Below, one piece after another: positions 51,899 to 59,777 of a stretch of 64,000 bases of DNA (positions are counted from its first letter, which is position 1; each line of letters begins with the position of its first letter). The translations under genes and the position numbers were made by a program. The notes beneath the pieces are model-generated. The model saw nothing but the letters and a program-made list of their open reading frames with translations. It did no database searches and was not told the origin of the DNA. This DNA is from Thermoflexus sp040289485. Lineage in GTDB: Bacteria > Chloroflexota > Anaerolineae > Thermoflexales > Thermoflexaceae. The DNA is taken from the NCBI RefSeq assembly GCF_040289485.1, contig NZ_PSLG01000002.1:1-64000 (forward strand), read 5' to 3'.

Positions 51899-52475
51899 GG
51901 ATCCCTCGCAACGTTGGGGCAAGGACCCTGAGGGCCTCCCGGCCCATGATCCAGGCAACCGCCTCAGGGAGGTCGTGCAGGATGGGGACTGAGGGATAGC
52001 GATCGGCCACCAGGGCGCGATGGGCCGCTCCCCGTCCGGTTTGCACCAATATCGGCTAGCATCCCGCGGCCAGGGCGGCCTCCACATCGGTCACCGCGTC
52101 GCCGATGAAATAGGAGCCCTCCAGATCGATCCCCAGGTCCTGCGCCGCCCGGAACAGCAGGCCGGGGCGTGGCTTGCGGCAGAAACAACCCTCCTCGGGG
52201 AGGTGCGGACAGTAGTAGATGGCGTCCAGGCGCCCGCCGGCCCTGCGGACCTCCTGGAGCATGCGCGCGTGGATCTCCTCGACGGCCGCTGCGGAGACCA
52301 GGCCGCGCCGCACCGCCCCCTGGTTGGTGATCACGACCAGGGGCCAGGGCTGCCGCGCCAACCGCCGCAGGGCGGCCAGGGTGCCCGGCAGGAACCGAAA
52401 CTCCGCCCAGCCCTTCACGTGGTCCGGGCGGTTCTCGCAGATCACACCGTCACGATCCAGGAACACGGCGCGCAT
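51876..52475 (-). pseudogene. gmhB-like HAD phosphatase interrupted by an in-frame amber codon
   Basis: The frame encodes a D,D-heptose 1,7-bisphosphate phosphatase-like HAD protein. It has MRAVFLDRDGVICENRPDH (nucleophile DxD), VITNQGAVRRG, the zinc loop CPHLPEEGCFCRKPRPG and YFIGDAVTDVEAALAAGC. A TAG at 52056-52058 then stops it at 139 residues. The same frame goes on for 59 more residues (PILVQTGRGAAHRALV...), matching the expected end of the family, to a TGA at 51876-51878. All catalytic motifs precede the amber, so a shortened product could be stable or not. CAG to TAG is the simplest cause; a sequence error is possible. The start overlaps the gmhA gene by 26 bases. Confidence 0.75.
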
Positions 52476-53097
52476 CGGCCAGCCGCTCCTCCTCCGAGAT
52501 CGACGCGACGAGTACAGGCTGCTCCCACGTCCGACGTAACACGGTGGTGATGGTGTGGTGCAGGATGAGATGGACGTCCTCGATCTGTTCCATGCACGTG
52601 CTGGGAACCACCAGGCATAGATCCACCTCTTCCCGCAGGCGCCCGCCCTGGAAGCCGGTGAGGCCGATGGTGAAGGCGCCGGCCTCCCGGGCCGCCCGCA
52701 CCGCCTCCAGGACGTTGAGGGAGTTGCCGCTGCCGCTGATGGCGATGAGCAGGTCCCCCGGCCGCACCAAGGGGCGCAACTGCTCGGCAAACACGTGGCG
52801 GTAATCGGTGTCGTTGGCCCACGCCGTGAGCAGCGGAACATTGTCGGTGAGGGCCACGACGCGCAGCATCGGGGCGCCAGGCCGTCTCGTCCCCTTGGCC
52901 AGATCGCATGCAAAATGGGAGGCAGTGGCCGCGCTGCCTCCGTTCCCGCAGAGGAAAATCATGCGCCCCTCCCGGGCGGCGGCCTCCACCTGGGCGATGA
53001 CCTGCAGCAGCACATCGCGGGGCAGGACCTCCAGCGCGCGCCGGACCCCGTCGAAGTATTCCTCGATCCATTCGCTCCACATGGGCCTTTCCATCAT
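52450..53097 (-). CDS. gmhA: SIS-domain phosphoheptose isomerase (GmhA-like)
   Basis: A 215-residue protein. The SIS motifs are MIFLCGNGGSAATASHFACDL, GDLLIAISGSGNSLNVLEAV and VPSTCMEQIEDVHLILHHTI (catalytic Glu and His near the end), as in GmhA, which converts sedoheptulose 7-phosphate to D-glycero-D-manno-heptose 7-phosphate. Its neighbours HddA-like and GmhB-like support this. The ATG at 53097 overlaps the hddA stop by four bases; ATGs at 53094 and 53082 are alternatives. Confidence 0.88.
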   Translation of the reverse strand: MMERPMWSEWIEEYFDGVRRALEVLPRDVLLQVIAQVEAAAREGRMIFLCGNGGSAATASHFACDLAKGTRRPGAPMLRVVALTDNVPLLTAWANDTDYRHVFAEQLRPLVRPGDLLIAISGSGNSLNVLEAVRAAREAGAFTIGLTGFQGGRLREEVDLCLVVPSTCMEQIEDVHLILHHTITTVLRRTWEQPVLVASISEEERLADARRVPGS

Positions 53098-54098
53098 TCG
53101 ATCCGGAAGACCTGCACGCCCTGGGCCTCGAAAGCCACATCCATGGGCTTCAGGCCCATCGCGGCCATGACCTCGGTGACCCGCTCGATGGCCTCCTCCG
53201 GGCAATAGAGGAGAAGGAAGCCGCCGCCGCCGGCCCCCGTGATCTTGCCCCCGATGGCCCCGGCCTCCCGGGCCGCGGCGTAGCAGCGGTCGATGAAGTC
53301 GTTGGAGATCGCCGAGGCCAGTCCTCGCTTGAGGATCCAGGCCTCGTGGAGCAGGCGGCCGAAGCCGTCCAGGTCGCCCATCGTCAGGCAGTCCTCCATG
53401 TCCTCCGCCAGGGCTTTGAGCAGGTGCAACCGGCGCAGGACCTGTGGATCTTCCTCCGTGGTGGCCTGCTGCTGGGTTTTCAGGATGGTCGCCGAGGGCC
53501 GGGCCTGGCCGGTGTAAAACAGGCGGAGCCGTCGCTCCAGAGCCTGTCGGACCTCCAGGGCCAAGGGCACCCGCTCCACGAAGACGCCAGACGCCTCGAA
53601 CCGGATCCGGTTCAGGCCTCCGAAGGCGGCTGCATACTGGTCCTGCTTGCCGACCGGCAGCCCCATCCGTTCGATCTCGATCTGGCAGGCCAGTTCCGCG
53701 ATCTCATACCGGGTGAGGCTCCATCCGCTCCACGCCGCCAGGGCTGCGATCATAGAGACCGCTAGGCTGCCCGAGGAGCCCAGCCCGGTGCCCGGAGGGA
53801 CCTGGGCGGCAATGAACAGGTCGATCCCACCGGGGTTCCCGAAGGCCTCCAGGATGGCCCGGGGGAGGGAGAGGTTCCCGTCCCACAGTGCATCCCGGTC
53901 CGGCGCGTATTGCTGGAACAGGCTGTAGTTGGCCGAGATCAGATGGGCCGCCCGTGGCGCCGGGGAAAGCATCGTGTAGACGTAACGGTTCAGGGTGGCG
54001 CTGAGGACCTGCCCGCCATATTTGCGGAAATAGGCCGGGAAATCCGTCCCCCCTCCGGCGAAACTGATCCGCACGGGCGCTCGGGCGATCAGCAACAT
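53094..54098 (-). CDS. hddA: GHMP-family heptose 7-phosphate kinase (HddA-like)
   Basis: A 334-residue GHMP kinase. The N-terminal RAPVRISFAGGGTDFPAYF, the ATP-binding PPGTGLGSSGSLAVSMIAAL, the VGKQDQYAAAFGGLN segment and the C-terminal GKITGAGGGGFLLLYCP are the marks of the HddA/D-glycero-alpha-D-manno-heptose-7-phosphate kinase subgroup. It makes the alpha-1,7-bisphosphate used by GmhB on the way to GDP-D-glycero-alpha-D-manno-heptose. It is the first gene of a six-gene minus-strand series. HddC, the guanylyltransferase, is not in the window. Confidence 0.88.
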   Translation of the reverse strand: MLLIARAPVRISFAGGGTDFPAYFRKYGGQVLSATLNRYVYTMLSPAPRAAHLISANYSLFQQYAPDRDALWDGNLSLPRAILEAFGNPGGIDLFIAAQVPPGTGLGSSGSLAVSMIAALAAWSGWSLTRYEIAELACQIEIERMGLPVGKQDQYAAAFGGLNRIRFEASGVFVERVPLALEVRQALERRLRLFYTGQARPSATILKTQQQATTEEDPQVLRRLHLLKALAEDMEDCLTMGDLDGFGRLLHEAWILKRGLASAISNDFIDRCYAAAREAGAIGGKITGAGGGGFLLLYCPEEAIERVTEVMAAMGLKPMDVAFEAQGVQVFRIE

Positions 54099-54227
54099 CG
54101 GCGGCTGGCTCCTGGATGGACGAGGATCGCTGTTCTGACAACACTGTAGCGAAGGGGGGTTTGGTGGGGATAAACAGAAAGTTAGGAAACCGTGGAGGAC
54201 CGGGGCGCGCGCTGTCCACGATGGTTT

Positions 54228-54275
54228 AAAAACGATGACCGAGAGCCCAGCGGCATCCCGCCGCCATCACTGGGC
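54228..54275 (-). terminator. possible terminator after the CBM9-like/DNRLRE gene
   Basis: On the minus strand GCCCAG...CTGGGC arms (54270-54275 and 54244-54249) enclose a second stem CGGC...GCCG. Eleven bases later a T5 run follows (54228-54232). The T-run is too far for an ideal intrinsic terminator. A further small stem AGCCCC/GGGGCT lies at 54281-54299. The rest of the 249-base gap 54099-54347 shows nothing recognisable. Confidence 0.35.
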
Positions 54276-54347
54276 AGGTGAGCCCCGTGGCGAGGGGCTA
54301 CAGGTGCCGTGGGGGTGGGACCCGAAGGCGTGGAGGCCGGCTGCTTC

Positions 54348-55829
54348 TTATGGATCCCCCCAGAGGATCCGCAGCGTCGGCCGGCCTTCGGCGTTCCAGT
54401 CCTCGACGTCCGAGGAGACGAAGGATTTTCCGGAGTGATACGCCCCGTCCGCCGAATAGAGGACCAGGCGCAGCGGTTGCCCGCTGGCGTAGGCCCGGGC
54501 GACGGCGTAGGTCACATCCCAAGTGTAAGGGATGCCGGGCCAGCCTGGCCATTGGCGGACCGGGTCGACCCAGGCGCCCCCCACGTTCTCGGCCGCCAAA
54601 GGGGCGTTGTTCCAGGTCAGCGTCCGGTCGTCCCAGTCTTCATTCACTGTGAGGACCTGGATCCAGGAACGGGGTGCTGTCTCTGCGGATCCTCCGTTCC
54701 CCATCAGGTGCAACGTGAGGGTGGCAGAGAGGATGGCCTTCCCGGGTGGAAGCCCGTCCAGCGGGAAGGTCACATAATACTTCGAGAAGCAGGGCCAGTC
54801 AGCGACGTCGACCTGGTTCTGGATGTTGAAATCCGAGCGCTCGGGGTTGTAGAAGGCCTCTGTGGTCTCCCCCCACTGGGCCCAGAGGTCCTGCAGACCG
54901 CTGCCGCACCTCGTATAGCCGCCCACGGCGGCATCGCGGACGGTGGCGCCGTTCAACCGATGTCGGACGGTGAGGGTCCCTCCCGGCCGGGCGGCCGGCG
55001 GCGCATAGACGGGCAGGCCGAAGCGCAGCCGGCCCCAGGAGGCCGGGCGGTCCGGGCTCGCTCGCTCCGGCCAGGTCGTCGCCGGGATGGGGGTGCCGGT
55101 CGCGTCATCCCGGTCGTGGACCATGAGGGCCAGCCCCCAGAGGGTTCCCTCCGGCGGCGGGCCGTTCCGGCCCAGGGCGGCGAAGGGGATCTCGAAGGTC
55201 ATCGCCCATCCCCGATCGTCGCCGTTGTTGTTCAGCGCATCCCCTCGCCATCCGGCGAGGGCGCCGAAGGGGAGGGAGACACGGGTCCAGCGGACCCCAT
55301 CCCCACGGAAGGCCGCCTGATAGCGCCCGGAGCGGTCGGCATTGCTCAATCCGCCGATGAAGTGGAACGCGGCGGCGGTCGGCGCGCTGCCCACCGGTCC
55401 ATCGAGGTTGAGGAAGAGGGAGACAGCGTCCCACGCGGTCAGGGACGTCGGGGAGGGATCGGGGTCCATCCACAAGCGGCGGTCGAAGACCGCCACGTAG
55501 ACAACAAGTTCAGTGTCGGTGTAAGCCACCCGCACGTCCGCATAATTGGCGGTAGGGGTCACCCGGCCGAACCAGAAGATAGCCATACGCGCAAAATCCG
55601 TCCCCAGCGGATCCGAGAGCCGAGGGGCGTTCACCTGCCGGGAAGCCGCGGGTCCCCACTCCTGCAAGAGGAGCGGCAGATAGAGCCTGGAGGTCCCCGC
55701 CGCCGCTGCCTCGGCGTCCCCAACCCGCACCATCGGGGCTAAGGACGAGGCATGCGGGCGCCCCAGGGCGATGCTGAGGGCCACGATCCACAACCCCACG
55801 CCCCGCCAGGGTGGCCGTCGTCTCTGCAC
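54348..55829 (-). CDS. secreted protein with CBM9-like and DNRLRE domains
   Basis: A 493-residue exported protein. A signal peptide is followed by SRLYLPLLLQEW (about residues 47-58). The first domain (about 65-270) resembles family 9 carbohydrate-binding/DOMON modules: VRVAYTDTELVVYVAVFDRR, WDAVSLFLNLDGPVG and GWAMTFEIPFAALG. The second (about 285-493) is a DNRLRE domain (FNIQNQVDVADWPCFSKYYV, ILSATLTLHLMGN, SWIQVLTVNEDW, KSFVSSDVEDWNAEGRPTLR). The GTG at 55829 is chosen because GGAGAG lies eight bases before it. The ATG at 55859 would fall inside the predicted -10 element. No catalytic site is seen; it is probably a surface glycan-binding protein. Confidence 0.72.
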   Translation of the reverse strand: MQRRRPPWRGVGLWIVALSIALGRPHASSLAPMVRVGDAEAAAAGTSRLYLPLLLQEWGPAASRQVNAPRLSDPLGTDFARMAIFWFGRVTPTANYADVRVAYTDTELVVYVAVFDRRLWMDPDPSPTSLTAWDAVSLFLNLDGPVGSAPTAAAFHFIGGLSNADRSGRYQAAFRGDGVRWTRVSLPFGALAGWRGDALNNNGDDRGWAMTFEIPFAALGRNGPPPEGTLWGLALMVHDRDDATGTPIPATTWPERASPDRPASWGRLRFGLPVYAPPAARPGGTLTVRHRLNGATVRDAAVGGYTRCGSGLQDLWAQWGETTEAFYNPERSDFNIQNQVDVADWPCFSKYYVTFPLDGLPPGKAILSATLTLHLMGNGGSAETAPRSWIQVLTVNEDWDDRTLTWNNAPLAAENVGGAWVDPVRQWPGWPGIPYTWDVTYAVARAYASGQPLRLVLYSADGAYHSGKSFVSSDVEDWNAEGRPTLRILWGDP

Positions 55830-55857
55830 AGAAGGTCTCTCCAGATGGTCTAACAAC

Positions 55858-55886
55858 ATTCTAACCGTCAGCGCCGGGGTTGTCCA
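55858..55886 (-). promoter_or_regulatory. sigma70-type promoter of the CBM9-like/DNRLRE gene
   Basis: On the minus strand TGGACA (55881-55886, 5 of 6) and TAGAAT (55858-55863, 5 of 6) are 17 bases apart. Transcription would start near 55851. The -10 region GTTAGAATGTTGTTAG matches the one before the propeller gene at 13 of 16 positions. Confidence 0.6.
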
Positions 55887-55959
55887 GATCGATAGATCCT
55901 CCGGCCCCCACCGGGAACGCCCGCTTTCAGACAGTCGATGTCATGGCAAAGTGTCCGGG

Positions 55960-56340
55960 GCGGAGAGGGGGAGCGGATATAGAAGTGGTGCGCGATCGGC
56001 GCGAGGTGGCGCGCCGCGTGGAGGCGGCCTTGGAGCGTCTGGGGCTACAAGAGGTAGCTGATTGGAGGCCGCACCTGCTTTCGGGTGGCATGGCCCAGCG
56101 GGTCGCCTTGGCCCGCGCCCTGGTGCGGCGACCCCGCGTGCTGTTGCTGGATGAACCGTTCTCTGCCTTGGACGCGCCCACCCGCCAGGCGTTGGGAACG
56201 CTGGTGCGCCGGCTGGCCGAGGAAGACGGCATCTCCGTGGTGATGGTCACCCACGATATCGGCGAGGCCCTGTCGGTAGGCCACCGGGTGCTGGTGCTTT
56301 CCCCACGACCTGCCCGCACGCTGCTCAGCGTCAAGCCCGA
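55960..56340 (+). pseudogene. C-terminal fragment of an ABC ATPase (SsuB/TauB-like)
   Basis: The frame carries the signature motif LSGGMAQRVALARALVRRP, Walker B LLLDEPFSALDAPTRQ and the H-loop VMVTHDIGEALSVG, with VLVLSPRPA as in nitrate/sulfonate/taurine-type ATPases. The Walker A half (about 130 residues) is missing; upstream is only the intergenic sequence of the opposing gene. It then runs on without a stop into the signal peptide of the next gene's remnant. It cannot be functional as it stands. Confidence 0.8.
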
Positions 56341-56561
56341 CGGCAACGGACGGCTTCAGGAAGCTCTCTTGGCCGCCCTGGGTCCGGGGGCCCTTGCCGC
56401 CGGCATGGCCGGCGCCGCCTGCCTGGCTGGCTGTGCCTCCTTCGGCGGGCAAGGCCCGACGACCCACCCCTCCTCGCCGTCTGAGGGCGGTTCCGACCAG
56501 CCCCTGCGTATCGGCTACTTGCCCATCACGGATGCTTCGCCCCTGCTGATCGCCGATGCCT

Positions 56562-56705
56562 TGGGTTACTACTGGGTTACTACNNNNNNNNNNNNNNNNN
56601 NNNNNNNNNNNNNNNNNNNNNNNNNNNNNNNNNNNNNNNNNNNNNNNNNNNNNNNNNNNNNNNNNNNNNNNNNNNNNNNNNNNTGGGTTACTACTGGGTT
56701 ACTAC
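56562..56705 (+). repeat. TGGGTTACTAC repeats flanking the gap
   Basis: The 11-mer TGGGTTACTAC occurs twice on each side of the N-run (56562-56572, 56573-56583; 56684-56694, 56695-56705). One copy is enough to encode the expected ALGYYKEEG sequence. The extra copies look like contig ends that were not merged, or a real short tandem array that stopped the assembly. Confidence 0.85.
56584..56683. other. assembly gap of exactly 100 N
   Basis: One hundred N, the conventional placeholder for a gap of unknown length between contigs. It lies inside the binding-protein remnant. Confidence 0.98.
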
Positions 56706-56820
56706 AAGGAGGAAGGGCTGACAGCGGAGCCGCCGCGTCTGTTCCGCTCTTGGTCCTAGATCGTCGAAGCTTTCCAGGCCCGGCAGGTCAACCTGGCGCC
56801 CTATGCGCATCGATTTCCAA

Positions 56821-56838
56821 CCCTATCCCTATCCCTAT
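56821..56838 (+). repeat. CCCTAT hexamer, three copies
   Basis: Three CCCTAT units in the binding-protein remnant, at the point where the reading frame of the C-terminal part takes over. Slippage here could contribute to the broken frame, although a six-base unit by itself keeps the frame. Confidence 0.6.
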
Positions 56839-57041
56839 CCCTCCTACATGGCCCGGCTGGTCCTGGCTTTGCAGGAAACCCAGGTGGAGGGAGATACCGC
56901 TTTCCTCCGGAAGTTGACGCCGGACTTGGCTGCCCGGGACCTGGTGGACGAGGGGCTTGTGCGGGAGGCCCTTGCGCAGATGGGCGGGCCGCGCGCTTTC
57001 GGACAGCCTGAGGATCTTCAGCGCCAGGAGGTGATCGAGCC

Positions 57042-57815
57042 ATGATGCGCTCCCGGCGCCTGTGGCGATCCAACGCTGTCCTGCCAGCCCTGGGCGTTGT
57101 TTGGGCGCTGGCTCTGTGGTGGCTGGCCACCCTGCCCCTGCCAGGTCGTTCATCGCTGCTGGCTGAGTTCGGGCCGGGACCGGCCCTGGCCGCCCTCGCT
57201 CGCATGGCCCAGGACGGCACCTTGCTGCACCACAGCCTGATCAGCCTCCGCCGGGTGCTGATGGGGCTGGCGCTGGCCATCGGGATCGGCGTGCCCCTTG
57301 GGCTTCTCAGTGGCTACGTGCGTGGCCTGGAGCGGACGACGAGCCCGGTTTTTCAGTTCTTGCGCACCATATCGCCCCTCTCCTGGATGCCCATTGCCAT
57401 CATGGTCTTAGGCATCGCCGACCGCGCGGTGGTGTTCTTGGTCGCTGTAGCAGCCGTTTGGCCGGTGCTGCTCAACACGGCCGCAGGGGTGCGGACGCTG
57501 GACCGGGGTTGGCTGTGGATCGCCCGGAGCGTGGGCGCCCGGCCAGCGGAGATGCTGGTGCACGTGGCCCTGCCGGCGGTGTTGGGCCATCTGGTGAGCG
57601 GCATCCGGTTGGCCACCGGTGTGGCTTGGATCGTGCTGGTACCCGCTGAGATGTTGGGTGTCACCAGCGGCCTGGGTTACCTGGTGTTGGACACCCGCGA
57701 CCGTCTGGCCTATCCGGAACTGGCAGCCTCGGTGCTCGCCATCGGCTCGCTGGGGTTCCTGATGGACGCGGCTGTGCGGGCCCTGGAGATCAAACTGGGA
57801 TGGGCGGGAGGATGA
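57042..57815 (+). CDS. ABC transporter permease (SsuC/TauC-like)
   Basis: A 257-residue permease with about six membrane helices, full length for the family. It has LISLRRVLMGLALAIGIGVP + LGLLSGY near the N-terminus and the EAA-type loop around WLWIARSVGARPAEMLVHVA + LPAVLGHLVSGIRLATGVAW, typical of the nitrate/sulfonate/taurine permeases. It is the only member of this operon that still looks intact. It could work only with an ATPase and binding protein encoded elsewhere. It overlaps its neighbours by four bases on both sides. Confidence 0.85.
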   Translation: MMRSRRLWRSNAVLPALGVVWALALWWLATLPLPGRSSLLAEFGPGPALAALARMAQDGTLLHHSLISLRRVLMGLALAIGIGVPLGLLSGYVRGLERTTSPVFQFLRTISPLSWMPIAIMVLGIADRAVVFLVAVAAVWPVLLNTAAGVRTLDRGWLWIARSVGARPAEMLVHVALPAVLGHLVSGIRLATGVAWIVLVPAEMLGVTSGLGYLVLDTRDRLAYPELAASVLAIGSLGFLMDAAVRALEIKLGWAGG

Positions 57816-59495
57816 GCCTAGCACATTACCCTCGGGGGGAGCTAGTAAGCGACGTGCTGGTGGTGGGCGGCGGCCTGGCCGGCCTTGTGGCCGCTTGGGC
57901 AGCCTTGCGGAGCGGCGCCCGCGTGGTGGTGGCCTGCAAGGGCTATGCGGGCGCTGATGGGGTCAGCCCCTTTGCGGGCGGCGTCGCGCTCTATCTGTTG
58001 CCGGAAGACGACATGGAACGTTTCCTGGACGAGCACGAGCAGGCAGTGGAGGGTCTGGTCCATCGGGAGGCTGTGTGTCGGGTGGCTGAGGCCAGCGCCC
58101 GCTTGTGGCAGGAGCTGGGCGCGTTGGGTGCCCCGTTGGAGCACACGTCGGAGGGAGGGCTGCGGCGCCGCTGGCTGAAAGTAGGGAGCCGTATCCATGT
58201 TCCCCGGCTGGCTCTGGAGAGCGTGGGGCTGTTGCGCTTCCTCCGCCGGTTGGTGCGTCGGTCAGGGGCTCAGATCGTAGACCATGCATGCCTCACCGCG
58301 CTGCTTCCCTCCCCCCAAGGCGGGGTGGCGGGGGCCGCCGGGTTCCTCCGCCAGCGCGGGTCCTTGCTGGCCATCCGTGCCCGGGCGGTGGTGTTGGCCG
58401 CGGGTGGGTGCGCCTCGCGGGGCGCCCATATGGGTGTCCACTCCGCTATGGGGGAGGGATATGGACTGGCCGCGGAGGCCGGAGCCGCCCTGGCCGGCAT
58501 GGAGTATTGTGTGAGCTACATCGCCACCTGCAGTCTCTTCGACAGCCACGGCCAGTGCGTGCTGGCCGCCCTGGGCGGCCGCTTCCGCAACCGTCTGGGC
58601 GAGAACATCTTGGAACGGCATGGGGAGCCCGATCCCGCCCCCACCCAGCGGCTGGCGCTGGCCATGCTGACCGAGATTCGGGAAGGCCGCGGCCCCATCT
58701 ACTTCGACTTGCGGGGGATCTCCGAGGCCGACCGACGTCGCTGGGAGACGGACTTCCCTTTAGTGGCCAAGGGACTGGCTCGCACTGGCGTGGATGTGTT
58801 CACCCAGCCGGTGTCGTGGATCCCCCGCTTCACCGGCTCCATCGGTGCCGGCGGGGGCGTGTTCGCCCGCTCCCTCTCCGGCGACACCACCGTCCCGGTG
58901 CTGTTCGTAGCGGGAGACACGGCCAGCCGTCTTCCGGTGGTGGGTGCCGGCAATGGCGAGCGGCTTCTGGGCCGGATGCGCCGCTGCCCGCCGGGCCCGG
59001 GAGGTCCCACCCGATGGGCTCGATGAGACCGAGATCGCTGCGGCCTGGGAGGCCGCCCTGGCCCCCCTCCGGCGGGAGCGAGGGCCGGACCCGGTGGAGA
59101 TCCTGCGGCGGCTCCAGCGCCTGGTGGTGGATCCGGAAGTTAACTTCTTCCGCAGCGGCCCGGGCCTGGCAGCGGCCCAAGCCCGGGTTGAGGAGATCTG
59201 GCAGGATGCCGGCCGTGCCCGGGCTCTAGATGGGCATCGGCTGGCCCAATGCCACGAGGTGCGGCACGCGGCCTTGACCGCCCACGCCATGTTCGCCGCC
59301 GCCCAGGCCCGCCAGGAAACCCGCGGCTGGCACCGCCGGCTGGATTTCCCTCAGCGGGACGATGCCCGCTGGCGGCGCTGGACCCTGGCCCAGCCGACGT
59401 TGCCCCCCGGAGGGCTGGGCTGGACGCTGACCACGTTGGAATACGAAGACCAAAAGGTTTTCCAGCCCTGCCCGTTGGGAGGCGAAGCCTCATAA
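57812..59495 (+). pseudogene. fumarate-reductase-like flavoprotein with a frameshift
   Basis: The first frame (57812-59026) encodes the FAD-binding part of a succinate dehydrogenase/fumarate reductase-like or AprA-like flavoprotein: DVLVVGGGLAGLVAAWAALR (dinucleotide fold) and AGADGVSPFAGGV, then RAVVLAAGGCASRG and LFVAGDTASRLPVVGAGN. At about 58953-58957 one extra base shifts the frame. The next frame goes on from ASGFWAGCAAARRAREV to the helical C-terminal domain (FFRSGPGLAAAQARVEEIW, ALTAHAMFAAAQARQETRGW, DFPQRDDARW) and ends at 59495. Repairing one base restores a protein of about 560 residues. A sequencing error is possible. Confidence 0.8.
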
Positions 59496-59761
59496 TCCAG
59501 TGGGTGGATGCCCAGCGCTGCATCGGCTGCACCTTGTGCGTGTAGGTGTGTCCTTTGGACGTGCTGTGCATGGACCCGGATCCCCAGAGGAGGTCGGTGG
59601 CGCGCATTGTCTATCGCGACGACTGCCAGACCTGTTTCCTCTGCGAAGAGGAATGTCCGGTAGACGCCATCTACGTGGCTCCTGATCGAAGTCCGCTGCA
59701 CGCGGTGTGGCCCTGGCCCGCGGCTTCGCCCGAGCAGACCCCGACCATCTCAGGGAGCTGA
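59492..59761 (+). pseudogene. broken 4Fe-4S ferredoxin gene
   Basis: The frame reads IQWVDAQRCIGCTLCV, a TAG at 59544-59546, then VCPLDVLCMDPDPQ and CQTCFLCEEECPVDAIYV. Two cysteine clusters of a bacterial-type ferredoxin are recognisable, the first split by the stop. The expected start would overlap the flavoprotein end as ATGA, but the sequence is ATAA, so the start ATG has become ATA. The gene probably formed the electron-transfer partner of the flavoprotein. Similarity fades after about 59690. Confidence 0.78.
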
Positions 59762-59777
59762 TCCGCCACGGGGTCGC

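Larger units (their letters stand above)
56341..57045 (+). pseudogene. remnants of an NMT1/SsuA-type substrate-binding lipoprotein, around the assembly gap
   Basis: The N-terminal part reads as a signal peptide with lipobox LAGC (about 56425-56436), then PLRIGYLPITDASPLLIADA + LGYY, the usual start of NMT1/THI5/SsuA-type binding proteins. After the N-run the frame resumes with KEEGLTAEPPRLFRSWS, hits a TAG at 56757-56759 and continues IVEAFQARQVNLA. A different frame then gives the C-terminus PYPYPYPSYMARLVLAL...VEGDTAFLRKL...RDLVDEGLVREAL. The central part, roughly half the protein, is absent. The stop overlaps the permease start (ATGA). Confidence 0.75.

Noticed and set aside
55960..57045. 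A natural fusion of ABC ATPase and binding protein
   Set aside because: The ATPase lacks its Walker A half and runs directly into a lipoprotein signal peptide, which fits loss of the intergenic stop in a decaying operon better than a working fusion.
52056..59546. Reassignment of TAG as glutamine
   Set aside because: Many intact genes here end at TAG (for example those ending at 1497, 4063, 4929 and 27020, and the minus-strand gene ending at 14263). The three internal TAGs are in genes that are otherwise damaged or single cases, so decay or error is the simpler reading.
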